Shown here: positions 13,331-20,495 of the stretch, in pieces
How the letters are laid out: each line of letters begins with the position of its first letter
Position numbering within the stretch: the first letter of the stretch is position 1
Origin: Flavobacterium sp.
GTDB lineage: Bacteria; Bacteroidota; Bacteroidia; Flavobacteriales; Flavobacteriaceae
Assembly (NCBI RefSeq): GCF_021151785.1
Contig: NZ_JAGKWP010000041.1
Span: forward strand, 1-21,710
Reading direction: 5' to 3'
DNA length: 21,710 nucleotides
The notes under the pieces: generated by a model
What the model saw: only the letters and a program-made list of their open reading frames with translations
What the model was told of the DNA's origin: nothing
Databases searched by the model: none
Position numbers and translations under genes: made by a program

Positions 13331-13882
13331 ATGGCAGAATTAAATACCGGCGGCGGCGATAAAGGCGGCAAGGTAAGAAGTAAAAAGTCGAACCCAGGGG
13401 TTGACTTAACAGCGATGGTTGACTTGGCTTTCTTGTTAATCACATTCTTTATCTTGACTACTACATTGTCTAAACCGCAATCTATGGATTTAGCCTTACC
13501 AGATAAAGATCAAGATATAAAAGATGAGAAACCACCTGAAACTCCAGCTTGGAGAACTTTAACGGTAGTTCTTGGGAAAAATAATAAATTAGTTTATTAT
13601 ATCGGTCAAACGAATAAACCATTAAAAGGACCAATTCTTGAAAATTACGGAGGTAAAGGGATTAGAAAAGCAATTTTGGCTCAACAACAAGAAGTAAAAG
13701 GGAGAGTTGCTGATCCAGAAAAGGAAACTTTAACAGTGTTAATCAAAGCAAGTAAATCTTCAAATTATAAAAATTTAGTAGATATCTTAGACGAAATGGC
13801 TATTACAAAAACAAAAGTATATGCTATTGTAGATACTACTCCTGAAGATTTAAAAATGCTTGAAGATAAAGGAATTAAATAA
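13331..13882 (+). CDS. exbD: ExbD-family protein (second copy)
   Basis: Second ExbD, 183 residues. A Gly/Lys-rich cytosolic tail (TGGGDKGGKVRSKKSNPG, 6-23) precedes the helix VDLTAMVDLAFLLITFFILT (24-43), with Asp31 as the conserved aspartate. The periplasmic domain includes LTVVLGKNNKLVYYIGQ and ETLTVLIKASKSSNYKNLVD, then ILDEMAITKTKVYAIVD, which match the ExbD strand-helix-strand fold. Twin exbD genes after exbB are a regular feature of Bacteroidota. It sits 20 bases after the first exbD and 22 bases before tonB. Confidence 0.93.
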   Translation: MAELNTGGGDKGGKVRSKKSNPGVDLTAMVDLAFLLITFFILTTTLSKPQSMDLALPDKDQDIKDEKPPETPAWRTLTVVLGKNNKLVYYIGQTNKPLKGPILENYGGKGIRKAILAQQQEVKGRVADPEKETLTVLIKASKSSNYKNLVDILDEMAITKTKVYAIVDTTPEDLKMLEDKGIK

Positions 13883-13904
13883 CCTAACTTTTAAATAATA
13901 TTAT

Positions 13905-14747
13905 ATGAGTTCTAAAATAAACTTATTCCACGATAGCTGGTTAAATACAGTTTTCGAAGGACGTAACAAAAGTTATGGTGCATACGAATTAAGACAAACA
14001 AATCCTAAAGCAACTATATATGCTTTACTTTTGGGGGCATTGTTTTTTGGTTCGGCAGTTTCTTATCCTTTAATTAAAAGTTATTTAGACAAAGCTTCTG
14101 AGGAAGAAGAAAAAGAAAAAATAACCAAAGTTGAGTTGAAGAAAATTGTTGAACAGAAAAAAGACGAACCTAAAGAAATTCTTGAACAAAAGGTAGAGCC
14201 TGTTAAACAAACAAAATCAATTGTTGATGTTGTTAAAATGGTACCACCAGTTGTTGTGGATAAACAAACGGTAGAAACACCACCACCATCTATTGATGAT
14301 TTAAAAGATAAAAAAACAGGTGCTAGTGATGTTAAAGGATCAAATGATGCTGATGCTGGAATTCCTTTAGATGGTTTGGCTAGTGATGTTAACGTTGCTG
14401 CTGATAATACAGATTATTCGCAAATCTTTACTTCAGTAGAAGTTAACCCAGAACCACCAGGTGGAATTAACGCCTTCAGAACAAAAGTTCAAAACGGTTT
14501 GTTAGGAAGCTTAGGTGATATTGAAGAATCGATTAACGGTTCAGTTAGAATTAGATTTGTTGTTATGGAAGATGGTTCTTTGGGTAACTTCGAAGTTTTA
14601 GAAGAAAGTCCAAAAGGCTATAAATTAGCAGACAAGGCTGTTCAACAAATAAAGAAATCTCCTAAATGGAAAGCTGGGGTAATGAATGGTAGAAATGTAA
14701 AAGTATATTATAATTTCCCATTGAAGTTTAATATTTCGGCAGAATAA
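13905..14747 (+). CDS. tonB: TonB energy transducer
   Basis: Transmits ExbB/ExbD energy to outer-membrane receptors. 280 residues: a conserved Bacteroidota N-terminus (LFHDSWLNTVFEGRNKSYGA, 7-26, then YELR), one membrane helix (about 37-58), an acidic/basic and Pro-containing periplasmic linker (65-180, with VPP and PPPS segments), and the C-terminal TonB domain (about 187-277). The domain contains INAFRTKVQNGLLGSLG, VRIRFVVMEDGSLGNFEVLE (214-233) and SPKWKAG (252-258), the usual beta-alpha-beta core. Genetic context with exbB and two exbD supports TonB over TolA. A second, detached copy of this C-terminal domain is encoded at 14977. Confidence 0.94.
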   Translation: MSSKINLFHDSWLNTVFEGRNKSYGAYELRQTNPKATIYALLLGALFFGSAVSYPLIKSYLDKASEEEEKEKITKVELKKIVEQKKDEPKEILEQKVEPVKQTKSIVDVVKMVPPVVVDKQTVETPPPSIDDLKDKKTGASDVKGSNDADAGIPLDGLASDVNVAADNTDYSQIFTSVEVNPEPPGGINAFRTKVQNGLLGSLGDIEESINGSVRIRFVVMEDGSLGNFEVLEESPKGYKLADKAVQQIKKSPKWKAGVMNGRNVKVYYNFPLKFNISAE

Positions 14748-14753
14748 TAAAAA

Positions 14754-14984
14754 ATGAATAATATATTCAATAACTTTAAGCAGAAATCGCCTAAACAGCG
14801 ATTTCTGTTTGTTTTAGGACTAGTGATGATACTTGCTTATTTAATTATTGCCAGTATCTTTATCTTTTGGGAATCCATGCCAGTAACAGTGCCTTATTCG
14901 AATAGATTGGCTTTCGGTGTTTTATTGGTAGTATATGCTATTTTTAGATTTTACAGATTTAATACAACTTTTAAAGATGAATAA
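14754..14984 (+). CDS. small two-helix inner-membrane protein
   Basis: A 76-residue membrane protein with two hydrophobic segments (about 17-39 and 50-68) and a basic start (NNFKQKSPKQRF). No characterised family is recognised, though similar short proteins with a SPKQRFLFVLGL-like start occur in flavobacteria in my recollection. It begins 6 bases after tonB and its stop overlaps the next start by 8 bases (ATGAATAA), so it belongs to the operon and is coupled to the following gene. Codons 9-19 of this gene form a strong hairpin followed by a T-rich tract (14778-14815), which may limit transcription into the distal genes. Confidence 0.72.
   Translation: MNNIFNNFKQKSPKQRFLFVLGLVMILAYLIIASIFIFWESMPVTVPYSNRLAFGVLLVVYAIFRFYRFNTTFKDE
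14778..14815 (+). terminator. intragenic terminator/attenuator hairpin after tonB
   Basis: CAGAAATCGC (14781-14790) and GCGATTTCTG (14798-14807) form a perfect 10-base stem with a 7-base loop. Three further pairs, including one G-T, extend it to 14778 and 14810. The descending arm runs into TTTGTTTT (14808-14815). This is the structure of a Rho-independent terminator, yet it lies inside the reading frame of the 76-residue gene, 30 bases after tonB. It would separate high exbB-exbD-tonB expression from lower expression of the distal genes. Confidence 0.65.
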
Positions 14985-15393
14985 ATGGTTTCTTGTTGTT
15001 TTTTTCATAACAACACATTTTGTTAACGCTCAAAATTCTTCTATTTCGTCTAGTGAAAGTACTGCTACTAATCAAGATGTTATCAGGGCTCAACCTATAA
15101 ATGGAATAAATCATTTCAGAAACTTTGTGATAGATGAAATATTGAAAAGTTTCGTTCATTCACAAAAAAAATCAATACAAGCAAAAATAGTAATTAGATT
15201 CTCAGTAAATGAACAAGGAGAGTTAGTCGACTTTGAAGTGTTAGAAAACCAGTCTAAATCTAAATTAAAAATTGCAGAGAAAGCTGTTTTAGCAATGAAA
15301 AAGTATCCTAAATGGAACCCATCTTATAGAGATGGAAAACCAACAAAAATGAGCTGCACCTTTCCTATTAATTTAAATATTACGATGGAATGA
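14977..15393 (+). CDS. secreted stand-alone TonB C-terminal domain protein
   Basis: 138 residues from the ATG at 14977, which gives a clean signal peptide (MNKWFLVVFFITTHFVNAQ); an in-frame TTG further upstream is inside the previous gene and is not favoured. After a short Ser/Thr linker (20-38) the rest aligns with the TonB C-terminus of the same operon: INHFRNFVIDEIL (44-56), IVIRFSVNEQGELVDFEVLE (71-90), KYPKWNPSYRDGKP (109-122) and TFPINLNITME (128-138). It lacks the membrane anchor and long linker, so it cannot couple to ExbB/D by itself. It could compete with, or scaffold, TonB on receptors. Overlaps both neighbours (8 and 4 bases). Confidence 0.8.
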   Translation: MNKWFLVVFFITTHFVNAQNSSISSSESTATNQDVIRAQPINGINHFRNFVIDEILKSFVHSQKKSIQAKIVIRFSVNEQGELVDFEVLENQSKSKLKIAEKAVLAMKKYPKWNPSYRDGKPTKMSCTFPINLNITME

Positions 15394-16277
15394 AAAGAAT
15401 TGTTTTAATAATTGTGTTTGTTTTCTTTACTTTTTTTTCGTGTAATAAATCATCTAAAGAAGTTAACGAGACAATCACCACAGGTCAGCTCAACGTTTGG
15501 GTTGATGAAACGTTATTGCCCATTATGGAGGAACAAAAAGCTGTCTTTGAAAGTCAATATAAGTATGCAAAGGTAAATCTTATTAGTAAATCTGAAACTG
15601 AAATTAGTAAAGCTATTGTTGAAGGAAAAGCTGATTATTTTGTTTTAGCAAGAAAATTAAACGCTAATGAAACTAGTTATTTCAAATCGAAAACTATTCT
15701 TGGAAAAGTTACTCCAATTGCTAAAGATGGTTTAGCCTTGATTGCTAATAATAATGATGATATTAAGCAAATTAGTTTGATAGAATTAGAGTCTTATTTT
15801 AAAGGAGATACATCTGTAAAAAAATTAGTTTTTGACAATGCGAATTCTAGTACTTTAAGTTTTTTAATGGAGAAGTTTAAGTCTAACTCTTTACCAAAAA
15901 ATAATGTTAGTGCTTTCACTACTAATACAGAAGTAATTAAATTTGTTTCGGAAAATGAAAATGCTATTGGATTTGTTGGTGTGAATTGGTTAACTAACGT
16001 TGATCTTGAAACCGAAAATAGATTAAAAAACATTAAAGTAATTCCATTAGTTAATGATAAAAAAGAGTTGGTAAAGCCTTCACAATCAAGTCTTGCATTA
16101 AATGATTATCCTTTAACAAGAACTATTTTTGTGTTAAATTATCAAGGGAAGTCAGGTTTAGGCATGGGATTTGCTTCATTTGTAGCTGGTAACATTGGTC
16201 AGCGAATCATTTTAAAGTCAGGATTATTGCCTGAGCATATTCCAACCAGAGAATTAAAAATTAGAAAAAAAATATAA
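15390..16277 (+). CDS. PstS-like substrate-binding lipoprotein
   Basis: Lipoprotein of 295 residues (lipobox FFSC, Cys18) with a periplasmic-binding-protein fold of the PBP/PstS type. QLNVWVDETLLPIMEEQKAV (33-52) is the start of the first lobe, ITPIAKDGLALIAN-like text is seen as VTPIAKDGLALIANNND (107-123), and the C-terminal lobe contains YPLTRTIFVLNYQ (about 240-252) and GLGMGFASFVAGNIGQRIIL (256-275), the usual end of this family. There are no phosphate ABC transporter genes (pstCAB) nearby. In Bacteroidota such proteins recur beside tonB-exbBD and a TPR gene, so a role in the Ton machinery or envelope is more likely than phosphate import. Start overlaps the previous stop (ATGA). Confidence 0.85.
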   Translation: MKRIVLIIVFVFFTFFSCNKSSKEVNETITTGQLNVWVDETLLPIMEEQKAVFESQYKYAKVNLISKSETEISKAIVEGKADYFVLARKLNANETSYFKSKTILGKVTPIAKDGLALIANNNDDIKQISLIELESYFKGDTSVKKLVFDNANSSTLSFLMEKFKSNSLPKNNVSAFTTNTEVIKFVSENENAIGFVGVNWLTNVDLETENRLKNIKVIPLVNDKKELVKPSQSSLALNDYPLTRTIFVLNYQGKSGLGMGFASFVAGNIGQRIILKSGLLPEHIPTRELKIRKKI

Positions 16278-16289
16278 ACTTAGAATAAT

Positions 16290-17981
16290 ATGAAAAGTGT
16301 AGTATTAGCAAGTACGGTAGCTATTTTAAGTGCAACAGTAGTAAACGCACAGGACATTGAACAAGTAAAAAAGACCATCGATGCAGAGAAATATTCTGAA
16401 GCTAGAAAATCTTTGAAAAGCATGATTAGTTCTTCACCCGATAAAGGTAGAAATTATTTTTATTTAGGTCAGGTTTACTTAGATTTAGACAAGCAAGATT
16501 CTGCAAAAATATATTTTGAAAAAGGAAGAACTGCTAAAGATGCAGGCCACCTGAATCTAATAGGGTTAGCTCATGTTGAATTAATGAATGGAAACAGAAC
16601 GGGAGCTAATGAGCATATTACGGCTGCTTTGCAAAATGCTAAAAAGAAAGATACTGAAGAACAGATTTTTATAGCAAGGGCCTATTTGAATCAAGAACAT
16701 CCAGATCATTCCAAAGCTGTCGAAGCTGCAAAAAAAGCTGTTGCAAGTGATCCTAAATCAGCATTAGCGCAATTAGTTTTGGGTGATGCTCAATTAGGTA
16801 ATAAAAATGTGAACGATGCTTATTCAGCTTATAGAAATGCTTTTGATTTAGATAATACTTTATTACGTGCTAAATTACAATTGGCAATGATTACTAGAAA
16901 TGCAAAAGCGTATCCAGAATCTATCAAAGCAATAAATGAAGTTATAGCTATTAATCCTAACTATGGTCCAGCGCATAGAGAATTAGCAGAAACTTATTTT
17001 GCATGGGGATATTCTGATCCTAAAAAATTTGAAGAAAACACAGCAAAGGCTTTAGAGTCATACAGAAAATATATGACTTTAACTGATACTTCTGTTGATT
17101 CAAGAATGCGTTATGCTGATTTCTTAATTATTACAAAAGATTGGAAAGCATTGGAAGCGGAGGCTCTAGCTATTCAAAAGATGGATAAAGTAAATCCTAG
17201 AATTTACAGATATTTAGGTTTTGCATCTCTTGAAACTGGAAAGAATGAGGCCGCTATTAATGCATTTAATGAGTTTTTTGCTAAATCAAACCCGAGAAAA
17301 ATTAGAGGAAGAGATTATCTAGGAATAGCAAAAGCTAAAATGTCTTATGCTGTTGATGCAAATGGTGTATTAAATAATCCAACTAAATTTAATGAGGCAT
17401 TAGTTGATTTGCAAAAAGCAGCTGAATTAGACCATAGATTATCTAATGAATTCAGTGAACTAGGTGTAAAAATGTATAAACAAAAAGCATATTTAGAGGC
17501 GGCTAAGTTATTTGAATTAGCTCTAAAACATAAAGAGTCTAGAACATATACATTAGACAACTATTATTATGGACAATCTATTTTTATCGCTTCAATTGAT
17601 AAAACTGCTGACCAAAAGGCAGCAATGAAACCGGAGTTTGAAAAGGCAAATGCGGCTTTTGCAGAAGTAATTAAAAATTCTCCTAATACCCAAGATGCTT
17701 ATTTAAACAAAGGAAAATTAAATCGTGTGATTGATACAGAGCAATCTAAAAAAGAAGCATTGTTAGATTATGAAGGATACGTAAAAGTAGTAACATCTAA
17801 AGGTGAAGCGGAACTTGCTAAGGAAGCAGTAAAGAAAAATTTATTAGAAGCATATACATTTATCGGTTCTAGTTATGCAACTACAGATAAAGTTAAAGCC
17901 ATTGCTGCTTTTGAAGAAGCAAAAAAAATAAATCCAACAGATGCTTACATCACACAATCTTTACAAGTATTGAAGAAGTAA
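16290..17981 (+). CDS. periplasmic TPR-repeat protein
   Basis: A 563-residue secreted protein (signal peptide MKSVVLASTVAILSATVVNA) made almost wholly of tetratricopeptide repeats. Repeat-like pairs of helices can be seen at about 22-55, 54-87, 150-185, 200-255, 305-335, 380-415 and 530-560, with signatures such as NYFYLGQVYLDLDKQDSAKI, AHRELAETYFAWGY and AFEEAKKINPTDAYI. TPR proteins act as scaffolds for protein assemblies. As the last gene of the exbB-tonB operon, 12 bases after the PstS-like gene, it may organise a TonB-linked envelope complex. Partners are unknown. Followed by a strong terminator. Confidence 0.88.
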   Translation: MKSVVLASTVAILSATVVNAQDIEQVKKTIDAEKYSEARKSLKSMISSSPDKGRNYFYLGQVYLDLDKQDSAKIYFEKGRTAKDAGHLNLIGLAHVELMNGNRTGANEHITAALQNAKKKDTEEQIFIARAYLNQEHPDHSKAVEAAKKAVASDPKSALAQLVLGDAQLGNKNVNDAYSAYRNAFDLDNTLLRAKLQLAMITRNAKAYPESIKAINEVIAINPNYGPAHRELAETYFAWGYSDPKKFEENTAKALESYRKYMTLTDTSVDSRMRYADFLIITKDWKALEAEALAIQKMDKVNPRIYRYLGFASLETGKNEAAINAFNEFFAKSNPRKIRGRDYLGIAKAKMSYAVDANGVLNNPTKFNEALVDLQKAAELDHRLSNEFSELGVKMYKQKAYLEAAKLFELALKHKESRTYTLDNYYYGQSIFIASIDKTADQKAAMKPEFEKANAAFAEVIKNSPNTQDAYLNKGKLNRVIDTEQSKKEALLDYEGYVKVVTSKGEAELAKEAVKKNLLEAYTFIGSSYATTDKVKAIAAFEEAKKINPTDAYITQSLQVLKK

Positions 17982-17996
17982 AACATATAATTATTT

Positions 17997-18033
17997 AAAA
18001 AGGTCGGTAGTGAGCAAACTATCGACCTTTTTT
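17997..18033 (+). terminator. intrinsic terminator of the exbB-TPR operon
   Basis: AAAAAGGTCGGTAGT (17997-18011) pairs with ACTATCGACCTTTTT (18018-18032) with one G-T wobble and a 6-base loop, followed by a T-run. It is 16 bases after the TPR stop codon. Confidence 0.94.
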
Positions 18034-18066
18034 GTTTTGTTTAAAACCAACTTTTTAGTCCTAAAC

Positions 18067-18097
18067 TTGTTACAGCCCTAACTTTACCTTATCTTTG
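18067..18097 (+). promoter_or_regulatory. promoter of queE (TTG / TATCTTTG)
   Basis: TTG at 18067-18069, a 20-base spacer and TATCTTTG at 18090-18097 match the Flavobacterium promoter pattern TTG-N(17-23)-TAnnTTTG. The -7 box ends 18 bases before the queE ATG, after the upstream operon terminator. Confidence 0.75.
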
Positions 18098-18115
18098 CAG
18101 ACTATTTTTTAAAAA

Positions 18116-18748
18116 ATGTTACAAAAAGAAATTCAATTAGCAGTAGATAAAGGAGTAATGTTACCCTTGATGGAAGAGTTTTATACCATCCAAGGAGAAG
18201 GATATTACACAGGAACTGCAGCTTATTTTATTCGTGTTGGAGGATGTGATGTTGGTTGTCATTGGTGTGATGTAAAAGAAAGTTGGAATGCTGATTTGCA
18301 TCCGCCAACTGCAATAGAACATATTGTGACCAATGCAAAGAAATATGCAGAAACAGTTGTGGTAACAGGAGGGGAACCTCTATCTTGGAACATGCTACCA
18401 TTGACTACCGAATTAAAAAGACAAGGGCTCCGTATTCATATTGAAACATCAGGAGCTTATGAAGTTACAGGTGAGTGGGATTGGTTTTGTTTATCTCCAA
18501 AAAAAACAAAACTGCCAACACAAAGCGCCTATGATATAGCCAATGAATTAAAAATCATCATTCATAATAAACACGATTTTCATTTTGCTGAAGAGCAAGC
18601 TGCAAAGGTTAATTCCAATACCATACTTTTTTTGCAACCAGAATGGAGTAAAAAAGAAGAAATGACTCCCTTAATTGTTGATTATGTGATGAATCATCCT
18701 AAGTGGCGTGTGTCTCTTCAAACTCATAAATACTTGAATATACCTTAA
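18116..18748 (+). CDS. queE: 7-carboxy-7-deazaguanine synthase (radical SAM)
   Basis: Radical-SAM enzyme that converts 6-carboxytetrahydropterin to 7-carboxy-7-deazaguanine on the way to queuosine in tRNA. The 210 residues are the expected size. The N-terminal EEFYTIQGEGYYTGTAAYFI (20-39) is the typical QueE opening. The [4Fe-4S] ligands are Cys44, Cys48 and Cys51 in CDVGCHWC, the C-x3-C-x2-C spacing. VTGGEPLSW (83-91) is the SAM-binding glycine motif, and SPKK and LKIIIH blocks follow. Stands alone with its own promoter and terminator; no other que genes in the window. Confidence 0.95.
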   Translation: MLQKEIQLAVDKGVMLPLMEEFYTIQGEGYYTGTAAYFIRVGGCDVGCHWCDVKESWNADLHPPTAIEHIVTNAKKYAETVVVTGGEPLSWNMLPLTTELKRQGLRIHIETSGAYEVTGEWDWFCLSPKKTKLPTQSAYDIANELKIIIHNKHDFHFAEEQAAKVNSNTILFLQPEWSKKEEMTPLIVDYVMNHPKWRVSLQTHKYLNIP

Positions 18749-18780
18749 TAAAAAGATTGAAGAAATTCAATCTTTTTATT
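18747..18780. terminator. bidirectional terminator between queE and methyltransferase
   Basis: AATAAAAAGATTGAA (18747-18761) and TTCAATCTTTTTATT (18766-18780) form a perfect 15-pair stem with a GAAA tetraloop and T-runs on both strands. It begins within the queE stop codon region and its far arm contains the stop codon of the convergent methyltransferase (18776-18778), so it serves both genes. Confidence 0.92.
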
Positions 18781-19480
18781 TTGTAATTCTAGCTAAATAA
18801 TCAAAATGAGAACCTTCTATTATTAATTCACAATTTAAGCCATGAACATGAGCTGCATTTTGCAAAGTGTTGTAATCTAGATAAAGCCAGTTAAAAGGAT
18901 CTTCGTTTTGTTTTTTATATGTAATTGTAAAACTTAATTCGCCATAATAGCCATTAGCTGGAACTTCATATGCACCATCTTCATCTTGATCATACATATA
19001 AATTAGATCGGAACTATCAATTAAAATTTGGCCATCATCAGAGAGAAGTTCTTTAAGATGATTTAAATACTTTGAAATTTGTTGCATGCTGCCAAAAATT
19101 CCAGTACCATTCATTAACAATAAAATAGTGTCAAACTTTTTGCTGGTATTAAATGATAATAATTCTATAGCTAACGCTTTTTTTACTCCCCTTAATTGAC
19201 AGGTTTGAATTGCTTTTTGAGAAAAGTCAATTGCTGTTACTTCAAAACCTTTTTCTTGTAAATATAAAGCGTGACTTCCAGCTCCACAGCCAACATCTAA
19301 TATTTCTCCTTTTGCAAGTTGAAGCGCCTTTTGCTCAATTTTTGGCATTTCATTGTATTTTCGAAACATATAGGAAATCTCCATTTCATCTGCCTCTGAA
19401 ATTGATGTTTCAGTAATAATATTTTCAGGAGCATTTTGGGTTTGGTAGTCTAATAGGGCTTGACCAAATAAATCTTTCAT
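18776..19480 (-). CDS. class I SAM-dependent methyltransferase
   Basis: Cytosolic 234-residue methyltransferase of the small-molecule Methyltransf_25/11 type. Motif I is EILDVGCGAGSHALYLQEKG (59-78) and the acidic end of strand 2 is AIDFSQKAI (83-91, Asp85 for the ribose). LLMNGTGIFG (121-130) fills the motif IV position, followed by QILIDSSDLIYMYDQDEDGA in the C-terminal half. The substrate cannot be deduced. The stop codon lies inside the shared terminator with queE. It is divergent from the YkgJ-type gene at 19560. Confidence 0.87.
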   Translation of the reverse strand: MKDLFGQALLDYQTQNAPENIITETSISEADEMEISYMFRKYNEMPKIEQKALQLAKGEILDVGCGAGSHALYLQEKGFEVTAIDFSQKAIQTCQLRGVKKALAIELLSFNTSKKFDTILLLMNGTGIFGSMQQISKYLNHLKELLSDDGQILIDSSDLIYMYDQDEDGAYEVPANGYYGELSFTITYKKQNEDPFNWLYLDYNTLQNAAHVHGLNCELIIEGSHFDYLARITK

Positions 19481-19505
19481 ATGATAAATTAAAAATCAGT
19501 GTGCT

Positions 19506-19540
19506 TTGTAAAGCATTCTTTAATTAAAGTGATAACTTTG
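19506..19540 (+). promoter_or_regulatory. promoter of the YkgJ-type gene (TTG / TAACTTTG)
   Basis: TAACTTTG (19533-19540) is an exact TAnnTTTG match, 19 bases before the ATG at 19560. TTG at 19506-19508 is 24 bases upstream of it, one base longer than the usual spacer range. Confidence 0.6.
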
Positions 19541-19559
19541 TATTTCTAAATTTTGCAAT

Positions 19560-20057
19560 ATGTTGAAGCCGTCTTTAAATGAAATACAAAAACTAGCCAA
19601 AGATAAGCATAACGAAAACAAAAAGTATTTCGATAAGTTAAAAAAGAAAGTTCCTAAAAATTTAGACTACGTAATGCAAGAGTTACATGAAAATGAATTT
19701 AAAAAAACGAATTGCTTAGAATGTGCAAATTGTTGTAAAACGACAGGGCCATTATTTACCTCTGCAGATATTGAAAGAATTGCTAAGTTTTTAAAATTAA
19801 AGCCACAACAATTTATTGCGCAATATCTTCGAATTGATGAAGAGCAGGATTATGTATTGCAAAATGTACCTTGCACATTCTTAGATCATGAAAATTATTG
19901 TATGATTTATGACGTAAGACCGAAAGCGTGTCGTGAATTCCCTCATACTGACCGACAAAAATTTCATCAAATTTCCAATTTAACTTTGAAAAATGTAGCA
20001 ATTTGCCCTGCAACTTATAATATCGTTGAGCAAATGAAAAAGAAATTACCTTTGTAA
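19560..20057 (+). CDS. YkgJ-family cysteine-cluster protein
   Basis: Cytosolic 165-residue protein of the YkgJ/CxxCxxCC family (putative zinc or iron-sulfur cluster). CLECANCCK (52-60) gives the CxxCxxCC signature. Other conserved points are VPCTFLDHENYCMIYDVRPK (103-122) and CREFPHT (124-130), with further cysteines at 105, 114, 124 and 149, the usual eight-Cys layout. The N-terminal 50 residues are basic and helical. The biochemical role of the family is unclear. The next gene starts one base after its stop, so the two are co-transcribed. Confidence 0.9.
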   Translation: MLKPSLNEIQKLAKDKHNENKKYFDKLKKKVPKNLDYVMQELHENEFKKTNCLECANCCKTTGPLFTSADIERIAKFLKLKPQQFIAQYLRIDEEQDYVLQNVPCTFLDHENYCMIYDVRPKACREFPHTDRQKFHQISNLTLKNVAICPATYNIVEQMKKKLPL

Positions 20058-20058
20058 T

Positions 20059-20469
20059 ATGAAAAAAGTTTTTGCTTCTAAAGTTGACATAGCATTGCCA
20101 ATTTTATTTGTTGTGAGTTCTATTCCAGCAATTCTCATTGGAATAACAGAAAAAGATTGGGTTTTAATAGCTCTTATGATGGCTGTTTTTGCTATGGTTA
20201 TGTATTTGTTGTTTGATACTTATTATGTCATTACTCAAGGAATTTTAAAAGTTCATTCTGGATTTATTGTAAATAAAAACATTTCAATTGAAAGTATAAA
20301 ATCTATTAAGAAAACGGATAGTATATTGAGTGCTCCCGCTTCTTCATTGACCGACAGAATAGAGGTGTGTTATGGAAATTCAAAAACTATCATTATATCA
20401 CCAAAAGAGAAATTGATTTTTATTGAAGAATTACAGAAACAAAATTTAGAAATTAAAGTTGAGTTATAG
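20059..20469 (+). CDS. PH-like domain membrane protein
   Basis: A 136-residue inner-membrane protein with two N-terminal helices (about 8-28 and 33-53, IALPILFVVSSIPAILIG and VLIALMMAVFAMVMYLLF). A cytosolic-type beta-rich domain (55-136) follows, with YYVITQGILKVHSGFIVNKN (56-75) and ISIESIKSIKKTDSILSAPA (76-95), matching bacterial PH (bPH) domains. The function is not known. It is coupled to the YkgJ-type gene and convergent with the muramidase gene; only 26 bases separate the stops and no hairpin is visible there. Confidence 0.8.
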   Translation: MKKVFASKVDIALPILFVVSSIPAILIGITEKDWVLIALMMAVFAMVMYLLFDTYYVITQGILKVHSGFIVNKNISIESIKSIKKTDSILSAPASSLTDRIEVCYGNSKTIIISPKEKLIFIEELQKQNLEIKVEL

Positions 20470-20495
20470 TAAAAGTTATTTGTTTTATTATCTTT

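Noticed and set aside
11812..14747. Tol-Pal system (TolQ/TolR/TolA)
   Set aside because: No TolB or Pal genes nearby, and the energy transducer has a TonB-type C-terminal domain with twin ExbD.
15390..16277. Phosphate uptake (pst) operon based on the PstS-like gene
   Set aside because: No pstC, pstA, pstB or phoU gene is present; the neighbours are Ton-system genes.
19813..20013. 66-codon minus-strand reading frame over the YkgJ-type gene
   Set aside because: Antisense to a gene with the full CxxCxxCC signature.
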